A DNA stretch of 64,000 nt from an uncultured Lachnospiraceae bacterium (GTDB lineage Bacteria; Bacillota; Clostridia; Lachnospirales; Lachnospiraceae), in assembly GCA_947173495.1 (NCBI GenBank), contig CAMWFQ010000002.1, positions 235,237-299,236 of the forward strand. The letters run 5' to 3'. The position numbers were made by a program, and so were the translations under genes. The notes under the pieces are model-generated. The model worked only from the letters and a program-made list of their open reading frames with translations, was not told the origin of the DNA and searched no databases. Position 1 is the stretch's first letter. Every line of letters starts with the position of its first letter. This document shows positions 52,710 through 61,236 of this stretch, one piece after another.

Positions 52710-55280
52710 CTACCGGATCTCATATACACTTCTGATCTTCAGATCGGCAGGGTCTCCCTTCAGGATCTTCACTTTTCTGCTTCCGGGATTCATATCAAAG
52801 TAATTATCCTCCAGGAGCATGGTATCCTCTCCATTCAAAATCTCCACACTCTTTGCATAAGCCCCGGCTGTCACCATCAGCTCGTTTTCTCCGCTCACCT
52901 CCACCCTGAGTTCCGGATCCCGGAACCTGAAGTGCTTAGGCGGACAGAACAGAATACTTCCTGAAGAAATCACTGTCCCTTCCTCTTCCAGTTCATAATA
53001 TACGTAATCGCTATACGTCTCTGCCTGCTGCAGAGACACTTTCTCAAGCCAGGTGCTTGAAAGTGCTTCCACGCAGACACTTTTCTCATAGCTTTCCTTA
53101 ACTGTTCCGGAAGCCTCCCGCAGCTGCCATCGCACAATACCTGCCCTCTTTTGCATACTTTCATTGCTGATGCAGAAATGAACTGACTTTTTCAGTTCGT
53201 AAGGCTCCGCATTTACATTGGTGTCCTGGCTCAAAATGCCCTCCTCTTCACAGGAGATCATGAAGGGCGCAAAAAATCGCTTCGCATAATACTGAACAGC
53301 CTTCCATCTGCCCTGGTAATCGATCATGGACCAGCTGGCAACAGGCCAGCAGTCATTCAGCTGCCAGATAATGGCCCCCATACACCTGCCTCTGTTCCTG
53401 CGGAAATGCTCCACGCCGTAACGCATGGCTTCCGCCTGCAGTAGCTGGGATGCATACAACGTGATGTCAAACTGATTAGGATAAAGATAGGTCTGCTCCA
53501 TATAGTTCATAATCTTTCCGTTGGCAGACTGATTTCTCTGATGCTTTTCCATTACATAAGAAAAAATATTTCTGTCCTCCGGCTCCGTAAAAGTCTCAAC
53601 CGTTTTCAGCGCCGGGAAAGACTGAAACCCGAATTCGGATACAAACCGGAAATAGAATTTCCGGAATTCGGTGATCGGCTTGTTGCCGTGCCATACATCC
53701 CAGTAATGGGCGTCGCCCCTGTTCTCGGCACTGGGATCGTCAAAACTTCCTCCCGAGGAAGGACTGGAGGGCCAGTAAAAAGTCTCAGGGTCATGCTCTC
53801 TCAGTACCTGAGGGATCACATATTCGTACATCTTAAAATAATCGGAAAGCTGGCCGGGCTTTAAGCACCACCCCTTTGGATCAGGAACCAGGAATGATTC
53901 CACCTCGTTGTTTCCACACCACAGTCCCAGACTGGCGTGATGCCGGATCCGCTTGATATTATCCACGAACTCAGCCCGGATATTTGCGTCGAATTCCTCT
54001 GTCAGATCATAAACAGAGCAGGCGAACATAAAGTCCTGCCATACAATCAGCCCCAGCTCATCACAGATATCCCAGAACGCATCCGCCGGATAATGGCCGC
54101 CGCCCCAGACACGGACACAGTTAAAATGCGCATTTTTTGCCTGGAGAAGAAGCTCTCTGGTTCTTTCCGGCGTCACTCTGGAGAGAATATTGTCCTCGGG
54201 GATGTAATCGGCCCCCATGGCAAAGATGGATACTCCGTTTACATGAAAGCAAAAGCTCTCGCCCCACTGGTCCTTTTCTCTCCGTACCGTCATGGTACGA
54301 AGTCCGATCCTTCTCTCCCACACATCCAGCAGAACCTCTTCTTTGTACAGCTCCACCCTCACTTTATAAAGGGGCTGGCTGCCATAGCCGTTCGGCCACC
54401 ACAGCCGCGGCTCCGGGATCAGAGCATCCGTATCATTCCCGATCTCTGTTCTTGCGCCATCCGGAGAAACGATCACCGTATTCAGACGATAACCTTCCTC
54501 CCTGAGCCATGCCGCCTCTTTGGCACAGGCCCTCTGACTTCCGGATTCCCGGCAGCCGGCTTTTGGGCTGCCGGCATTTGAGCTGTCGGTCTCCCGGCCC
54601 CCGGCGCCCATCCGGCAGAGTCTGTCCTTCTCCAAGATTTCCGCCTCCACCTTGAAGTGCAGCCATACCTTTCCATCCTCATGCCGCTGTGTCACATAAA
54701 CATTATCCAGCCGCGCCGTATTGATTCCCAGAAGCTTTACATCCCGCCAGATTCCTGCGTCAGGCAGACGGGGGCCCCAGTCCCATCCGTACATACAGTG
54801 GGCTTTTCTCAGGTAGGGACTTCCCTTCATGGCATCCGTGCTTCCCATAATCAGAGGATCTTTTTCATACAGATCATAAATATAATTGACCGGAGAGGTC
54901 AGGACGATGCGCAGCTCATTGCCGGAAGGCACAAGCAGTTCTTTTACCCTGTATTCCCAGATCCTGTGCATATTGTCCGCTCTTCCCAGAAACACAGAGT
55001 TCAGCCAGATATCGCCCACCGTATCGATTCCGTCAAAATGCAGAATCACCTCTTCCCGCTCCAGCATCTCCTCCGATACGTCAAAAACGGTGCGGTATTC
55101 ATAATCTTTTTTCATCAGCTCCAACGCATCGAGCTCATGATCCCTATAATAAGGATCCTCCATCTTACCGTTATCCAGATAATCCTGATAGACACTGCCA
55201 GGCACTGTCGCAGGCAAGAACATCTCTTCTCCGACCGCCCTCATTTCCCAGCCGCCATGCAGCTTCATTACTTCCATCAT
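52710..55280 (-). CDS. Beta-mannosidase, GH2 family
   Basis: An 856-residue glycoside hydrolase without signal peptide, hydrolysing beta-mannosides in the cytoplasm. A jelly-roll domain (about 1-180), immunoglobulin-like domain and TIM barrel follow. Likely catalytic residues are Glu in LGLWCGNNEVESF (acid/base) and Glu in RFVSEFGFQSFPALKT (nucleophile). WGGGHYPADAFWDICDELGLIVWQDFMFACSVY is typical for mannosidase-type GH2. A GAGACCGACAG-like spacer insertion near residue 250 (SSNAGSPKAGCRESGSQRACAKEA) is unusual and low-complexity. The start at 55280 has AAGGAGG upstream; 55304 is an alternative. It is first in the run with LytTR, GHKL kinase and exporters. Confidence 0.9.
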   Translation of the reverse strand: MMEVMKLHGGWEMRAVGEEMFLPATVPGSVYQDYLDNGKMEDPYYRDHELDALELMKKDYEYRTVFDVSEEMLEREEVILHFDGIDTVGDIWLNSVFLGRADNMHRIWEYRVKELLVPSGNELRIVLTSPVNYIYDLYEKDPLIMGSTDAMKGSPYLRKAHCMYGWDWGPRLPDAGIWRDVKLLGINTARLDNVYVTQRHEDGKVWLHFKVEAEILEKDRLCRMGAGGRETDSSNAGSPKAGCRESGSQRACAKEAAWLREEGYRLNTVIVSPDGARTEIGNDTDALIPEPRLWWPNGYGSQPLYKVRVELYKEEVLLDVWERRIGLRTMTVRREKDQWGESFCFHVNGVSIFAMGADYIPEDNILSRVTPERTRELLLQAKNAHFNCVRVWGGGHYPADAFWDICDELGLIVWQDFMFACSVYDLTEEFDANIRAEFVDNIKRIRHHASLGLWCGNNEVESFLVPDPKGWCLKPGQLSDYFKMYEYVIPQVLREHDPETFYWPSSPSSGGSFDDPSAENRGDAHYWDVWHGNKPITEFRKFYFRFVSEFGFQSFPALKTVETFTEPEDRNIFSYVMEKHQRNQSANGKIMNYMEQTYLYPNQFDITLYASQLLQAEAMRYGVEHFRRNRGRCMGAIIWQLNDCWPVASWSMIDYQGRWKAVQYYAKRFFAPFMISCEEEGILSQDTNVNAEPYELKKSVHFCISNESMQKRAGIVRWQLREASGTVKESYEKSVCVEALSSTWLEKVSLQQAETYSDYVYYELEEEGTVISSGSILFCPPKHFRFRDPELRVEVSGENELMVTAGAYAKSVEILNGEDTMLLEDNYFDMNPGSRKVKILKGDPADLKIRSVYEIR

Positions 55281-55322
55281 GTTACTTACATCCTCCTTCG
55301 TCATACCCGTAAAGTTGTTGCA

Positions 55323-55351
55323 ATCGTATCACATTTATTATTACATAACAA
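55323..55351 (-). promoter_or_regulatory. Promoter of the beta-mannosidase operon
   Basis: On the minus strand TTGTTA (55351-55346), 17-bp spacer, TACGAT (55328-55323), about 45 bp upstream of the gene. No catabolite-responsive element was recognised. Confidence 0.5.
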
Positions 55352-55427
55352 TCTCTTCTGTTAAAATCGAGCAAAATCGGGCAGGGAAGATTTTACCTCT
55401 GTGCATAGCGATTCGCATAGAAAAAAA

Positions 55428-55456
55428 TAGCTTCCCGGATATAAATATGTTATAGT
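55428..55456 (+). promoter_or_regulatory. Possible degV promoter
   Basis: TATAGT (55451-55456) preceded 17 bp upstream by a weak TAGCTT. The leader to degV would be about 70 bases. Confidence 0.3.
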
Positions 55457-55534
55457 AGTGGCAGGAAACAGATACATCATACAGGATTCCGGGACAAAGA
55501 ATTCCGGAAATTTTCAGAAATCAGGAGAAACGAT

Positions 55535-56398
55535 ATGAATATTCAGATCATTACCGATTCTGCATCGGACATTGTAGACCCTGGCCGGAAGGATCTGACT
55601 GTCCTTCCCATGACCATCACATTTGGAGAAAAAGAGTACCTTGACGGCGTGACTCTTTCCCACAGGGAATTTTTTGAAAGGCTGATCGAATGCGATCACC
55701 TTCCCTCCACCAGCCAGATTTCTCCCTACGCCTTCACGGAAGCCATCCGCAAAGTGACTGATGCCGGAGATATTGCCATTCTCATCACACTTTCCTCCAG
55801 GCTTTCCGGCACTTATCAGAGCGCCTGCATTGCCGCTGAAGAGTTTGAAGGCAAGGCCTATGTCGTTGACAGTAAGAACGCCACAGTAGGAGAAAGAGCT
55901 CTGGTGGAATATGCCCTGCAGCTCAAAGATTCCGGCATGGAGGCCGAAGCTGTTGTGGCGGAACTGGAACGGGCCAAAGAGGATATCCAGCTCATCGCTC
56001 TTCTGGATACTCTTGAATATCTGAAAAAGGGAGGCCGCATCTCCAAGGCGGCGGCTCTGGCCGGAAGCGTTCTGTCCATCAAGCCGGTGGTGAGTGTTGT
56101 GGACGGAGAAGTGATTATGGTGGGGAAAGCCAGAGGATCCCGACAGGGAAACAATCTGTTGGCAGAACATATTCAAAAGGCCGGAGGCATTGACTTTACC
56201 AAGCCCTTCTTCCTGGGCTACACTGGCTTAAGCGATGCCATGATCCGGAAATACATCAATGACAGCGAAGCTCTCTGGCTGGAACATATGGGAGAGCTTC
56301 CGGGAGAAGATCTGCCCGTCGCCACAGTGGGCGGCACCATTGGGACCCATGTAGGTCCGGGTGCTATCGCCATAGCTTTCTTCTGCCCCAGGCAGTGA
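55535..56398 (+). CDS. DegV-family fatty-acid-binding protein
   Basis: A 287-residue cytoplasmic protein of the DegV/FakB fold that binds a fatty acid for phosphorylation by FakA. Motifs MNIQIITDSASDI, DHLPSTSQISPYAFTEAI, ITLSSRLSGTYQSACIAAEEF, VVDSKNATVGERALVEYALQL, LEYLKKGGRISKAAALAGSVLSIKPVV and GGTIGTHVGPGAIAIAFF are all family blocks. AGGAG precedes the start. No fakA gene lies nearby. It is a single gene, divergent from the beta-mannosidase operon. Confidence 0.94.
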   Translation: MNIQIITDSASDIVDPGRKDLTVLPMTITFGEKEYLDGVTLSHREFFERLIECDHLPSTSQISPYAFTEAIRKVTDAGDIAILITLSSRLSGTYQSACIAAEEFEGKAYVVDSKNATVGERALVEYALQLKDSGMEAEAVVAELERAKEDIQLIALLDTLEYLKKGGRISKAAALAGSVLSIKPVVSVVDGEVIMVGKARGSRQGNNLLAEHIQKAGGIDFTKPFFLGYTGLSDAMIRKYINDSEALWLEHMGELPGEDLPVATVGGTIGTHVGPGAIAIAFFCPRQ

Positions 56399-56452
56399 CC
56401 CCGGCAGGCATAATCTGTTTTGCGAAAAATTCTGTTACAGCATATTCTTAAT

Positions 56453-56481
56453 CGGGCAGGGAGGATGTTTCTCCCTGCTCG
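56453..56481. terminator. Hairpin between degV and the MBL gene
   Basis: CGGGCAGGGAG (56453-56463) pairs with CTCCCTGCTCG (56471-56481) around seven bases with one wobble. It lies in the gap between two convergent genes. No strong T run follows. Confidence 0.55.
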
Positions 56482-56485
56482 CTGC

Positions 56486-57337
56486 TTAAAGCGCTATCTC
56501 CTCCAGGTCCGCCGGAATATACAGATTTCCGCTGTAATACTCCCTGCCCTCCTGTTCGTACCTTGCTTTACGCTCCGCCATATTTTTATCCTCGGTGTGA
56601 TACAGGATCAGATTTTGGACCTGCAGATGTTCCGCCAGAATACAGGCATCCTTTACGGTAGAATGATGCTTCTCATAAGGCCGGAACACATCCGCCTGGG
56701 AGGCCAGGCAGAAGGCTTCATGCATCAGCCACTTACTTTTCGCCGCATATTGATATTCGTGTTCATGACAGGTCTCATCCCCGCAGCAGGTAAGCCTCTC
56801 ATTCTCATCCAACAGCACACTGAACCCAAACTGCCTGTCCTTGGTGGAACGGATATCAAAAAAAGTAAACTTATGCCCTATGATGATCTGCTCCTGCCCA
56901 TCCTCTATTGGAATCAGACGCAGGCACGGATATGACAGGTCTGCCAGTGCCGCTTCCCTCTCTCCCGGCTTTGACTGCCTGAAAATAAACCGGGTCTGCT
57001 TTTCCCAGAACAGCATGTGAACCATATCGTCCAGAATTCCGATCACCTCTTCATGGGCATAGATCCTGGCTTCTCCCTCATAGTTTCCCTGGCTCATATT
57101 CTGGCAGAGCATGCGGATCATCCACACAATCCCCAGAATATGATCCGCATGCTTGTGGGTGACAAAAATATCTCTGATCTCCCTTACGTCGATCCCCGCC
57201 CGGTTCAGCTGTAGAAAAATCCCGTTGCCGCCTCCGCCGTCCACCAGAAGACGCTGCCTGCCTTCGCTTAAAACAAAGCAGGTATTGTAGCATTCCGTCA
57301 CCATAGCGCTTCCGGTTCCCAGCATTGTAAGCTTCAT
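56486..57337 (-). CDS. MBL-fold metallo-hydrolase (RNase Z-like)
   Basis: A 283-residue protein with the metallo-beta-lactamase fold. The metal site motif is FVTHKHADHILGI (HxHxDH), with further His/Asp in CGDETCHEHEYQYA, LMHEAFC and EKHHSTVKDA. LYHTEDKN near the end has the final His. The pattern resembles RNase Z-like phosphodiesterases, but the exosite is not distinguishable. The leader module supplies GGAG six bases before the ATG. It is followed on the same strand by nothing and faces degV. Confidence 0.9.
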   Translation of the reverse strand: MKLTMLGTGSAMVTECYNTCFVLSEGRQRLLVDGGGGNGIFLQLNRAGIDVREIRDIFVTHKHADHILGIVWMIRMLCQNMSQGNYEGEARIYAHEEVIGILDDMVHMLFWEKQTRFIFRQSKPGEREAALADLSYPCLRLIPIEDGQEQIIIGHKFTFFDIRSTKDRQFGFSVLLDENERLTCCGDETCHEHEYQYAAKSKWLMHEAFCLASQADVFRPYEKHHSTVKDACILAEHLQVQNLILYHTEDKNMAERKARYEQEGREYYSGNLYIPADLEEIAL

Positions 57338-57438
57338 AATTTACTCCATTTCTGCGCTGCTTTGTTGCGCAAAGCCATGAATGGCTAAATCCATAAAATG
57401 GCTTATCGAGTTTGTGGCAAGCAACGCGCAGACACAAA
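57338..57438 (-). repeat. Dispersed ribosome-site leader module, copy before MBL gene
   Basis: On the minus strand TTTGTGTCTGCGC, CACAAACTCGATA, an extra AGCCATTTTATGG segment, AGCCATTCATGGCT, TTGCGCAACAAA and GCAGCGCAGAAATGGAG lead to the ATG at 57337. TCTGCGC can pair with GCGCAGA before the ribosome site. The last 50 bases match the tldD copy almost exactly. Confidence 0.75.
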
Positions 57439-57497
57439 TCTCGCGATTGAAAATTTCAATTTTCAATTTTGATCTCTCCTGTCTTTTTTACTTCCCG

Positions 57498-58214
57498 TCA
57501 CACTCTTTGAGGCCTGACGATAAAGCCCTCATCATCCTTTTCCACCTTCAGGATAAAATCAAAGCGGTCATACTCCGTGCATATCCGGAAATCCTCCTCC
57601 GGGAACACCTCCTGATTGTGCGGGTTGAAAAAGTGCTCTCCTCCGTCATACCTGAGGTTCTTTACCCGATCTGAAAAATCAGGTATTTCCTCCCCTTTCA
57701 GAATAGCTGCTATATATTCCGCACACAACTCGTCCTCTCTGGCCGGCGCCACGCCGCCGTTTCCCATACAGACCAAAGAAACCTCCTCCGGCTGCCGTCT
57801 GATAATATACTCCGCCACAGCCCGTGCATTCAGCAGACTGCCGGTGATGATCTGTTCCGCATTCACCGCGTTTACAATCCCCTGGGTGCCCGCGCTGGTG
57901 GTGTGTATGATCCGTTTTCCCCGCACATCTTCAGGCCGGATAGAAGAAGGAGAATTGCCAAAGTCAAATCCCTCGCATTTCTTCCCCTTCCGTTCCCCGA
58001 CCAGTACGCAGTCCGGGTCCTTCTCTCTCCAGCTAAAAGCTTCCTCCAGCGTTCCTGCCGGACGGATAAGCGCTGCTCCCATATCATATAAACAACACTC
58101 CAGGGAAAATGCCCGGAACACGTCTATGATCACTGTCAGCCCCCTGGCCTGTCTGGCGCCCTCGATCAGGTGGTAAATATTTATCCTGTTTTTATATGTT
58201 CCTGATTTTTCCAT
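57498..58214 (-). CDS. ComB-like 2-phosphosulfolactate phosphatase family protein
   Basis: A 238-residue cytoplasmic protein with ComB motifs: VIIDVFRAFSLECCLYDMGA, LVGERKGKKCEGFDFGNSPS, RIIHTTSAGTQGIVNAV, ITGSLLNARAVAEYI and VCMGNGGVAPAREDELCAEYIAAIL. ComB dephosphorylates 2-phosphosulfolactate in coenzyme M and sulfolactate pathways. No comA, comC or comDE genes are nearby, so the substrate in this organism may differ. It lies between the MBL gene and the tldE/tldD pair on the same strand. Confidence 0.85.
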   Translation of the reverse strand: MEKSGTYKNRINIYHLIEGARQARGLTVIIDVFRAFSLECCLYDMGAALIRPAGTLEEAFSWREKDPDCVLVGERKGKKCEGFDFGNSPSSIRPEDVRGKRIIHTTSAGTQGIVNAVNAEQIITGSLLNARAVAEYIIRRQPEEVSLVCMGNGGVAPAREDELCAEYIAAILKGEEIPDFSDRVKNLRYDGGEHFFNPHNQEVFPEEDFRICTEYDRFDFILKVEKDDEGFIVRPQRV

Positions 58215-58262
58215 CTGAGGTCAGATTCCCTTCTCCGCACTCTGTGGTACGGTCATTTTCTG

Positions 58263-59498
58263 TTAAGACACCGCTGTTTTCTGCACTTTCATTCTGATCA
58301 CCGTTTTGTGCTCGCCTTCATAGGGTCTGTCCGCGGAAACTCCCACGAAATTCTTTCCAAACATCTCATAAATACTCCCGGAAAGGCCAAATTCCGGCAG
58401 TCTGCCCACCAGCCTGCCGCCGCGGTACAGATAGGCGGTCTGTACAGGTGTGGCAAAATTTCCTTCGCTGGTGTAATCGCCGCCGCTCATCATGGTAATA
58501 TAGATACCATCCTCTTCTCCCATCAACTCCTTTAATGTCCGCCCGCCGCATTCCGGTGAAAAGCAGCCGGCCGTATTGGAGGGCACGCTGTCGTAGCCGC
58601 CGCCGGCAGTGGCTGTATTTTCGTATCCGAATTCCTTTCCGGTCTTTTTGTCTGCAAAGGGTCTGACCAGCACTCCGTTTTGGATCAGACCGCACCGGTC
58701 ATCCCGGCAGGTACTCCCCTCCGCGTCAAAAAAGGCGCTTCCCGGATACGCCATACTTCTGTCCACATAGAGGGAAAACTTCTCATCAAAGAGCTTTTGG
58801 CCGAGCTTTCCGTTAAAAAAGGAAGTTTCCCTCCCGAAAGCCTGGGCGTCCAGATTCCGGATCAGGAACTCTCCCAGCTCTGCAAAATTCACGATCACCG
58901 GAAGCTCCTCTTTCTCCGGCAGCTCCACCGGATGTAAGAAAGCGTCAAGATGCTCTCTGGCCTCCTTCAGAAATCTCTCCGCATCCAGAGTACGGCTTAT
59001 CAGCACAACTGCATCGTCGATGATGTTCAGAGATTTCTCATGCTTGATCAAAAGCTCCCAGCTCATGATGCGGTCGCTGAACGCCAGGTCTGTCCCCCCA
59101 TCGTTTGTAAGGTATTCTTCTGTTTCCGCCAGGCGGATCTTATTGCTGAAGATAACCTGTGGATATTCCTTTTTCAGAACGCTCAATACTTCCTCCGCAG
59201 CTTTCAGAAAACCGCTGTTATGTTCTACGCTGATATCGCCCTGCCCCCGATGTTCCTGCCGCACACTTTCTACAGTTGCTTCTCCCTCGTATGGAATTCC
59301 CAGCTTCAGATTTTCCACAGCCTGATTTATCAGTTCCTCATCGGCTTCGCCCAGCTTTCCGGCCACTCCGATCTTTCCCTGATCATACGCCCGGCAGGCG
59401 CTTTGGGTTATGCTTTTCTTTATCACGGAAGCGATCTCCCCGTTTGTCACGCCAAGGTTGATCTCTCTTTCCTTTATCATATATTTTTCCTTTACCAT
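58263..59498 (-). CDS. tldE: TldE/PmbA-like subunit of the TldD/TldE protease
   Basis: A 411-residue inactive partner of the TldD/TldE heterodimer that degrades unstructured peptides. It lacks the HExxxH motif found in the adjoining tldD. Family features are QSACRAYDQGKIGVAGKLG, FLKAAEEVLSVLKKEYPQVIFSNKIRLAETEEYL, DAEGSTCRDDRCGLIQNGVLVRPFADKKTG and the C-terminal TMMSGGDYTSEGNFATPVQTAYLYRGG. GGAGGAG lies upstream of the start. The tldD gene lies 60 bp upstream on the same strand. The pair processes peptides such as modified bacteriocin precursors in some hosts; none is seen here. Confidence 0.88.
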   Translation of the reverse strand: MVKEKYMIKEREINLGVTNGEIASVIKKSITQSACRAYDQGKIGVAGKLGEADEELINQAVENLKLGIPYEGEATVESVRQEHRGQGDISVEHNSGFLKAAEEVLSVLKKEYPQVIFSNKIRLAETEEYLTNDGGTDLAFSDRIMSWELLIKHEKSLNIIDDAVVLISRTLDAERFLKEAREHLDAFLHPVELPEKEELPVIVNFAELGEFLIRNLDAQAFGRETSFFNGKLGQKLFDEKFSLYVDRSMAYPGSAFFDAEGSTCRDDRCGLIQNGVLVRPFADKKTGKEFGYENTATAGGGYDSVPSNTAGCFSPECGGRTLKELMGEEDGIYITMMSGGDYTSEGNFATPVQTAYLYRGGRLVGRLPEFGLSGSIYEMFGKNFVGVSADRPYEGEHKTVIRMKVQKTAVS

Positions 59499-59558
59499 GA
59501 TCTCCTCCTGCTTTTCCTTTTATTTCCGCAAGCAATGAGCCGGCGGCATGCGGTTCCG

Positions 59559-60896
59559 TTATTGCACCGTGAGATGCTTCACCCGCATATAAGGGCCGCC
59601 TGTTCCTACTCTTAAAGGGAACTGCTCCATCTTGCCGCATCCCCCAAGCGCAAAGGAAAAAAGTTCAAATTCTTTGGAGACCCCATCGATTTCACTGAGT
59701 GTGCTCATTACATTACCTGTCACCACCGAGATCCTTACCGGCTCCGCCAGCTTCCCGTCCCGGATCATATAAGCCCTCTTGGGTGCAATGGTAAAGGTAC
59801 TCATACCGGAGCCATGACTGTAGTCCGAAAGATAGATTCCCTTCTTTACCCCTGCAATCAGCTCCTCCTTCGTACTCTCGCCGGGTTCTACATAGGTAGC
59901 CGTCATACGCACAATGGGTTCAAACTGAAAGCTTACCGCTCTGGCATTTCCTGTCAGCTCCTCTCCCAAAGCAGCAGCCGTCGCAGCACTGTGCAGACGT
60001 CCGGACAAAACGCCGTTCCGGATCAGATAGGTTTTCTTCGCCCTTGTACCTTCATCATCAAAAGGGACATAACCTGATCCCTCTTCCAGACCGGTGTCCA
60101 CGATATTCAAAAGTTCCGCTCCCACTCTGGTACCAATGGCCCATTCCCGCTTCATATTTTCGTCGCCCACCATAAAGTCCGCCTCGCTCTTATGCCCAAA
60201 GCTTTCATGGGCAAAGACGCCCGTCACACCCGGGGCAAAGACGCAGGTATAATCTCCCGGCTCCACCGGCCGGGCATTTTGGTGATACTCAATATCTTCT
60301 CTGATCAGCTTTCGCACTTCCTCTTCATGTCCCCACAGCTCGTCAAAGCGCATCCTGTAAATATCTTTTCCGCCATAGTAGGGCTTATCATCCTGCATCA
60401 GCACATAACGCACCGCAACACAGCAGTTCTGCGTGTCAAAGATCACATCGCTCCCTTTGCTTGATACGATATGCTTCTCCGTATGATTGTCCACATAATA
60501 TACCTTCCAGTACCGGATCTCTTCATATTCTCTCATGCATGCGCAGTACTTTTCCATCACCGCCAGCTTCTCCTCATTGGAAACACTGCTCACATCACAG
60601 GAGGTATAATTCAGCATCACCTCCCTGTTTACCTCATATTTCCGTACCACAGGATCTTCTTCGATCCCGGAACAGGGAACCGCCATCTCAGCCAGAGAAT
60701 CTATTTCCTGCTGGATTCTTTCAAGCTCTGTAGTCGAGCTCATATACCATCTCCTGCCATCATAGAGACGGATGATAGCCCCCTGCTCTTTTTTCGCCTT
60801 GTTTTCTTTCAATACATCATTTTCAATCCTGATCGATGTGGAACAGACTGCCTCTTCTCTCACATCTGTGTAAACCCCTTCGGGAAACCGAACCAT
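59559..60896 (-). CDS. tldD: TldD metalloprotease subunit
   Basis: A 445-residue zinc protease subunit. The active-site segment is GVFAHESFGHKSEAD (HExxxH, His-Glu-His), with the third ligand region near GSGYVPFDDEGTRAKKTYLIRNG and SFALGGCGKMEQFPLRVGTGGPYMRV at the C-terminus. It should act with TldE. It starts at the ATG 60896 fed by a dispersed leader module. A good promoter lies at 61080-61108. The pair is the last part of the run tldD-tldE-comB-MBL, though the latter genes may be separate. Confidence 0.92.
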   Translation of the reverse strand: MVRFPEGVYTDVREEAVCSTSIRIENDVLKENKAKKEQGAIIRLYDGRRWYMSSTTELERIQQEIDSLAEMAVPCSGIEEDPVVRKYEVNREVMLNYTSCDVSSVSNEEKLAVMEKYCACMREYEEIRYWKVYYVDNHTEKHIVSSKGSDVIFDTQNCCVAVRYVLMQDDKPYYGGKDIYRMRFDELWGHEEEVRKLIREDIEYHQNARPVEPGDYTCVFAPGVTGVFAHESFGHKSEADFMVGDENMKREWAIGTRVGAELLNIVDTGLEEGSGYVPFDDEGTRAKKTYLIRNGVLSGRLHSAATAAALGEELTGNARAVSFQFEPIVRMTATYVEPGESTKEELIAGVKKGIYLSDYSHGSGMSTFTIAPKRAYMIRDGKLAEPVRISVVTGNVMSTLSEIDGVSKEFELFSFALGGCGKMEQFPLRVGTGGPYMRVKHLTVQ

Positions 60897-60964
60897 ATTT
60901 TACTCCATTTCTGCGCTGCTTTGTTGCGCAAAGCCATGATATGGCTAAATCCATAAAATGGCTT
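60897..60964 (-). repeat. Dispersed ribosome-site leader module, copy before tldD
   Basis: On the minus strand AAGCCATTTTATGG, AGCCATATCATGGCT, TTGCGCAACAAA and GCAGCGCAGAAATGGAG followed by TAAAAT lead to the tldD ATG. From AGCCAT onward it matches the MBL-gene copy apart from two positions. The TTTGTGTCTGCGC 5' part is missing. Confidence 0.75.
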
Positions 60965-61236
60965 TTCTGCCTATATTTAAGACCGCCCCGCAAGATACCG
61001 AATCTTCCGCCTCATTCCCCGGAACATCTTTGAAAATTCATTCCCGGCAAAAGCCCTGCGAACCGTTTCTCATATATAAAATATAAACAATAAGGGCGGC
61101 TTTGTCCAGATATTCCAGCGCAGCTTTTTCGCCGTCAGGAACGATGGTTACAGCTTGCGTTATTTTTCACGGAGTGGGGAAATAAGGCATACTGACCAGG
61201 GCTTATGTAACTCTGATAGCAGGAAAGGGAAGGAGC
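60965..61236. other. Gene-free stretch upstream of tldD
   Basis: No gene is supported on either strand. It contains the tldD promoter (61080-61108). The rest is unremarkable; an AAGGAG followed by ATG at about 61230 on the plus strand opens only 17 codons antisense to the transporter and was discounted. Confidence 0.4.
61080..61108 (-). promoter_or_regulatory. tldD promoter
   Basis: On the minus strand TGGACA (61108-61103), a 17-bp spacer and TATATT (61085-61080), each matching five of six consensus bases. The transcript would carry a leader of about 180 bases ending in the leader module. Confidence 0.6.
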
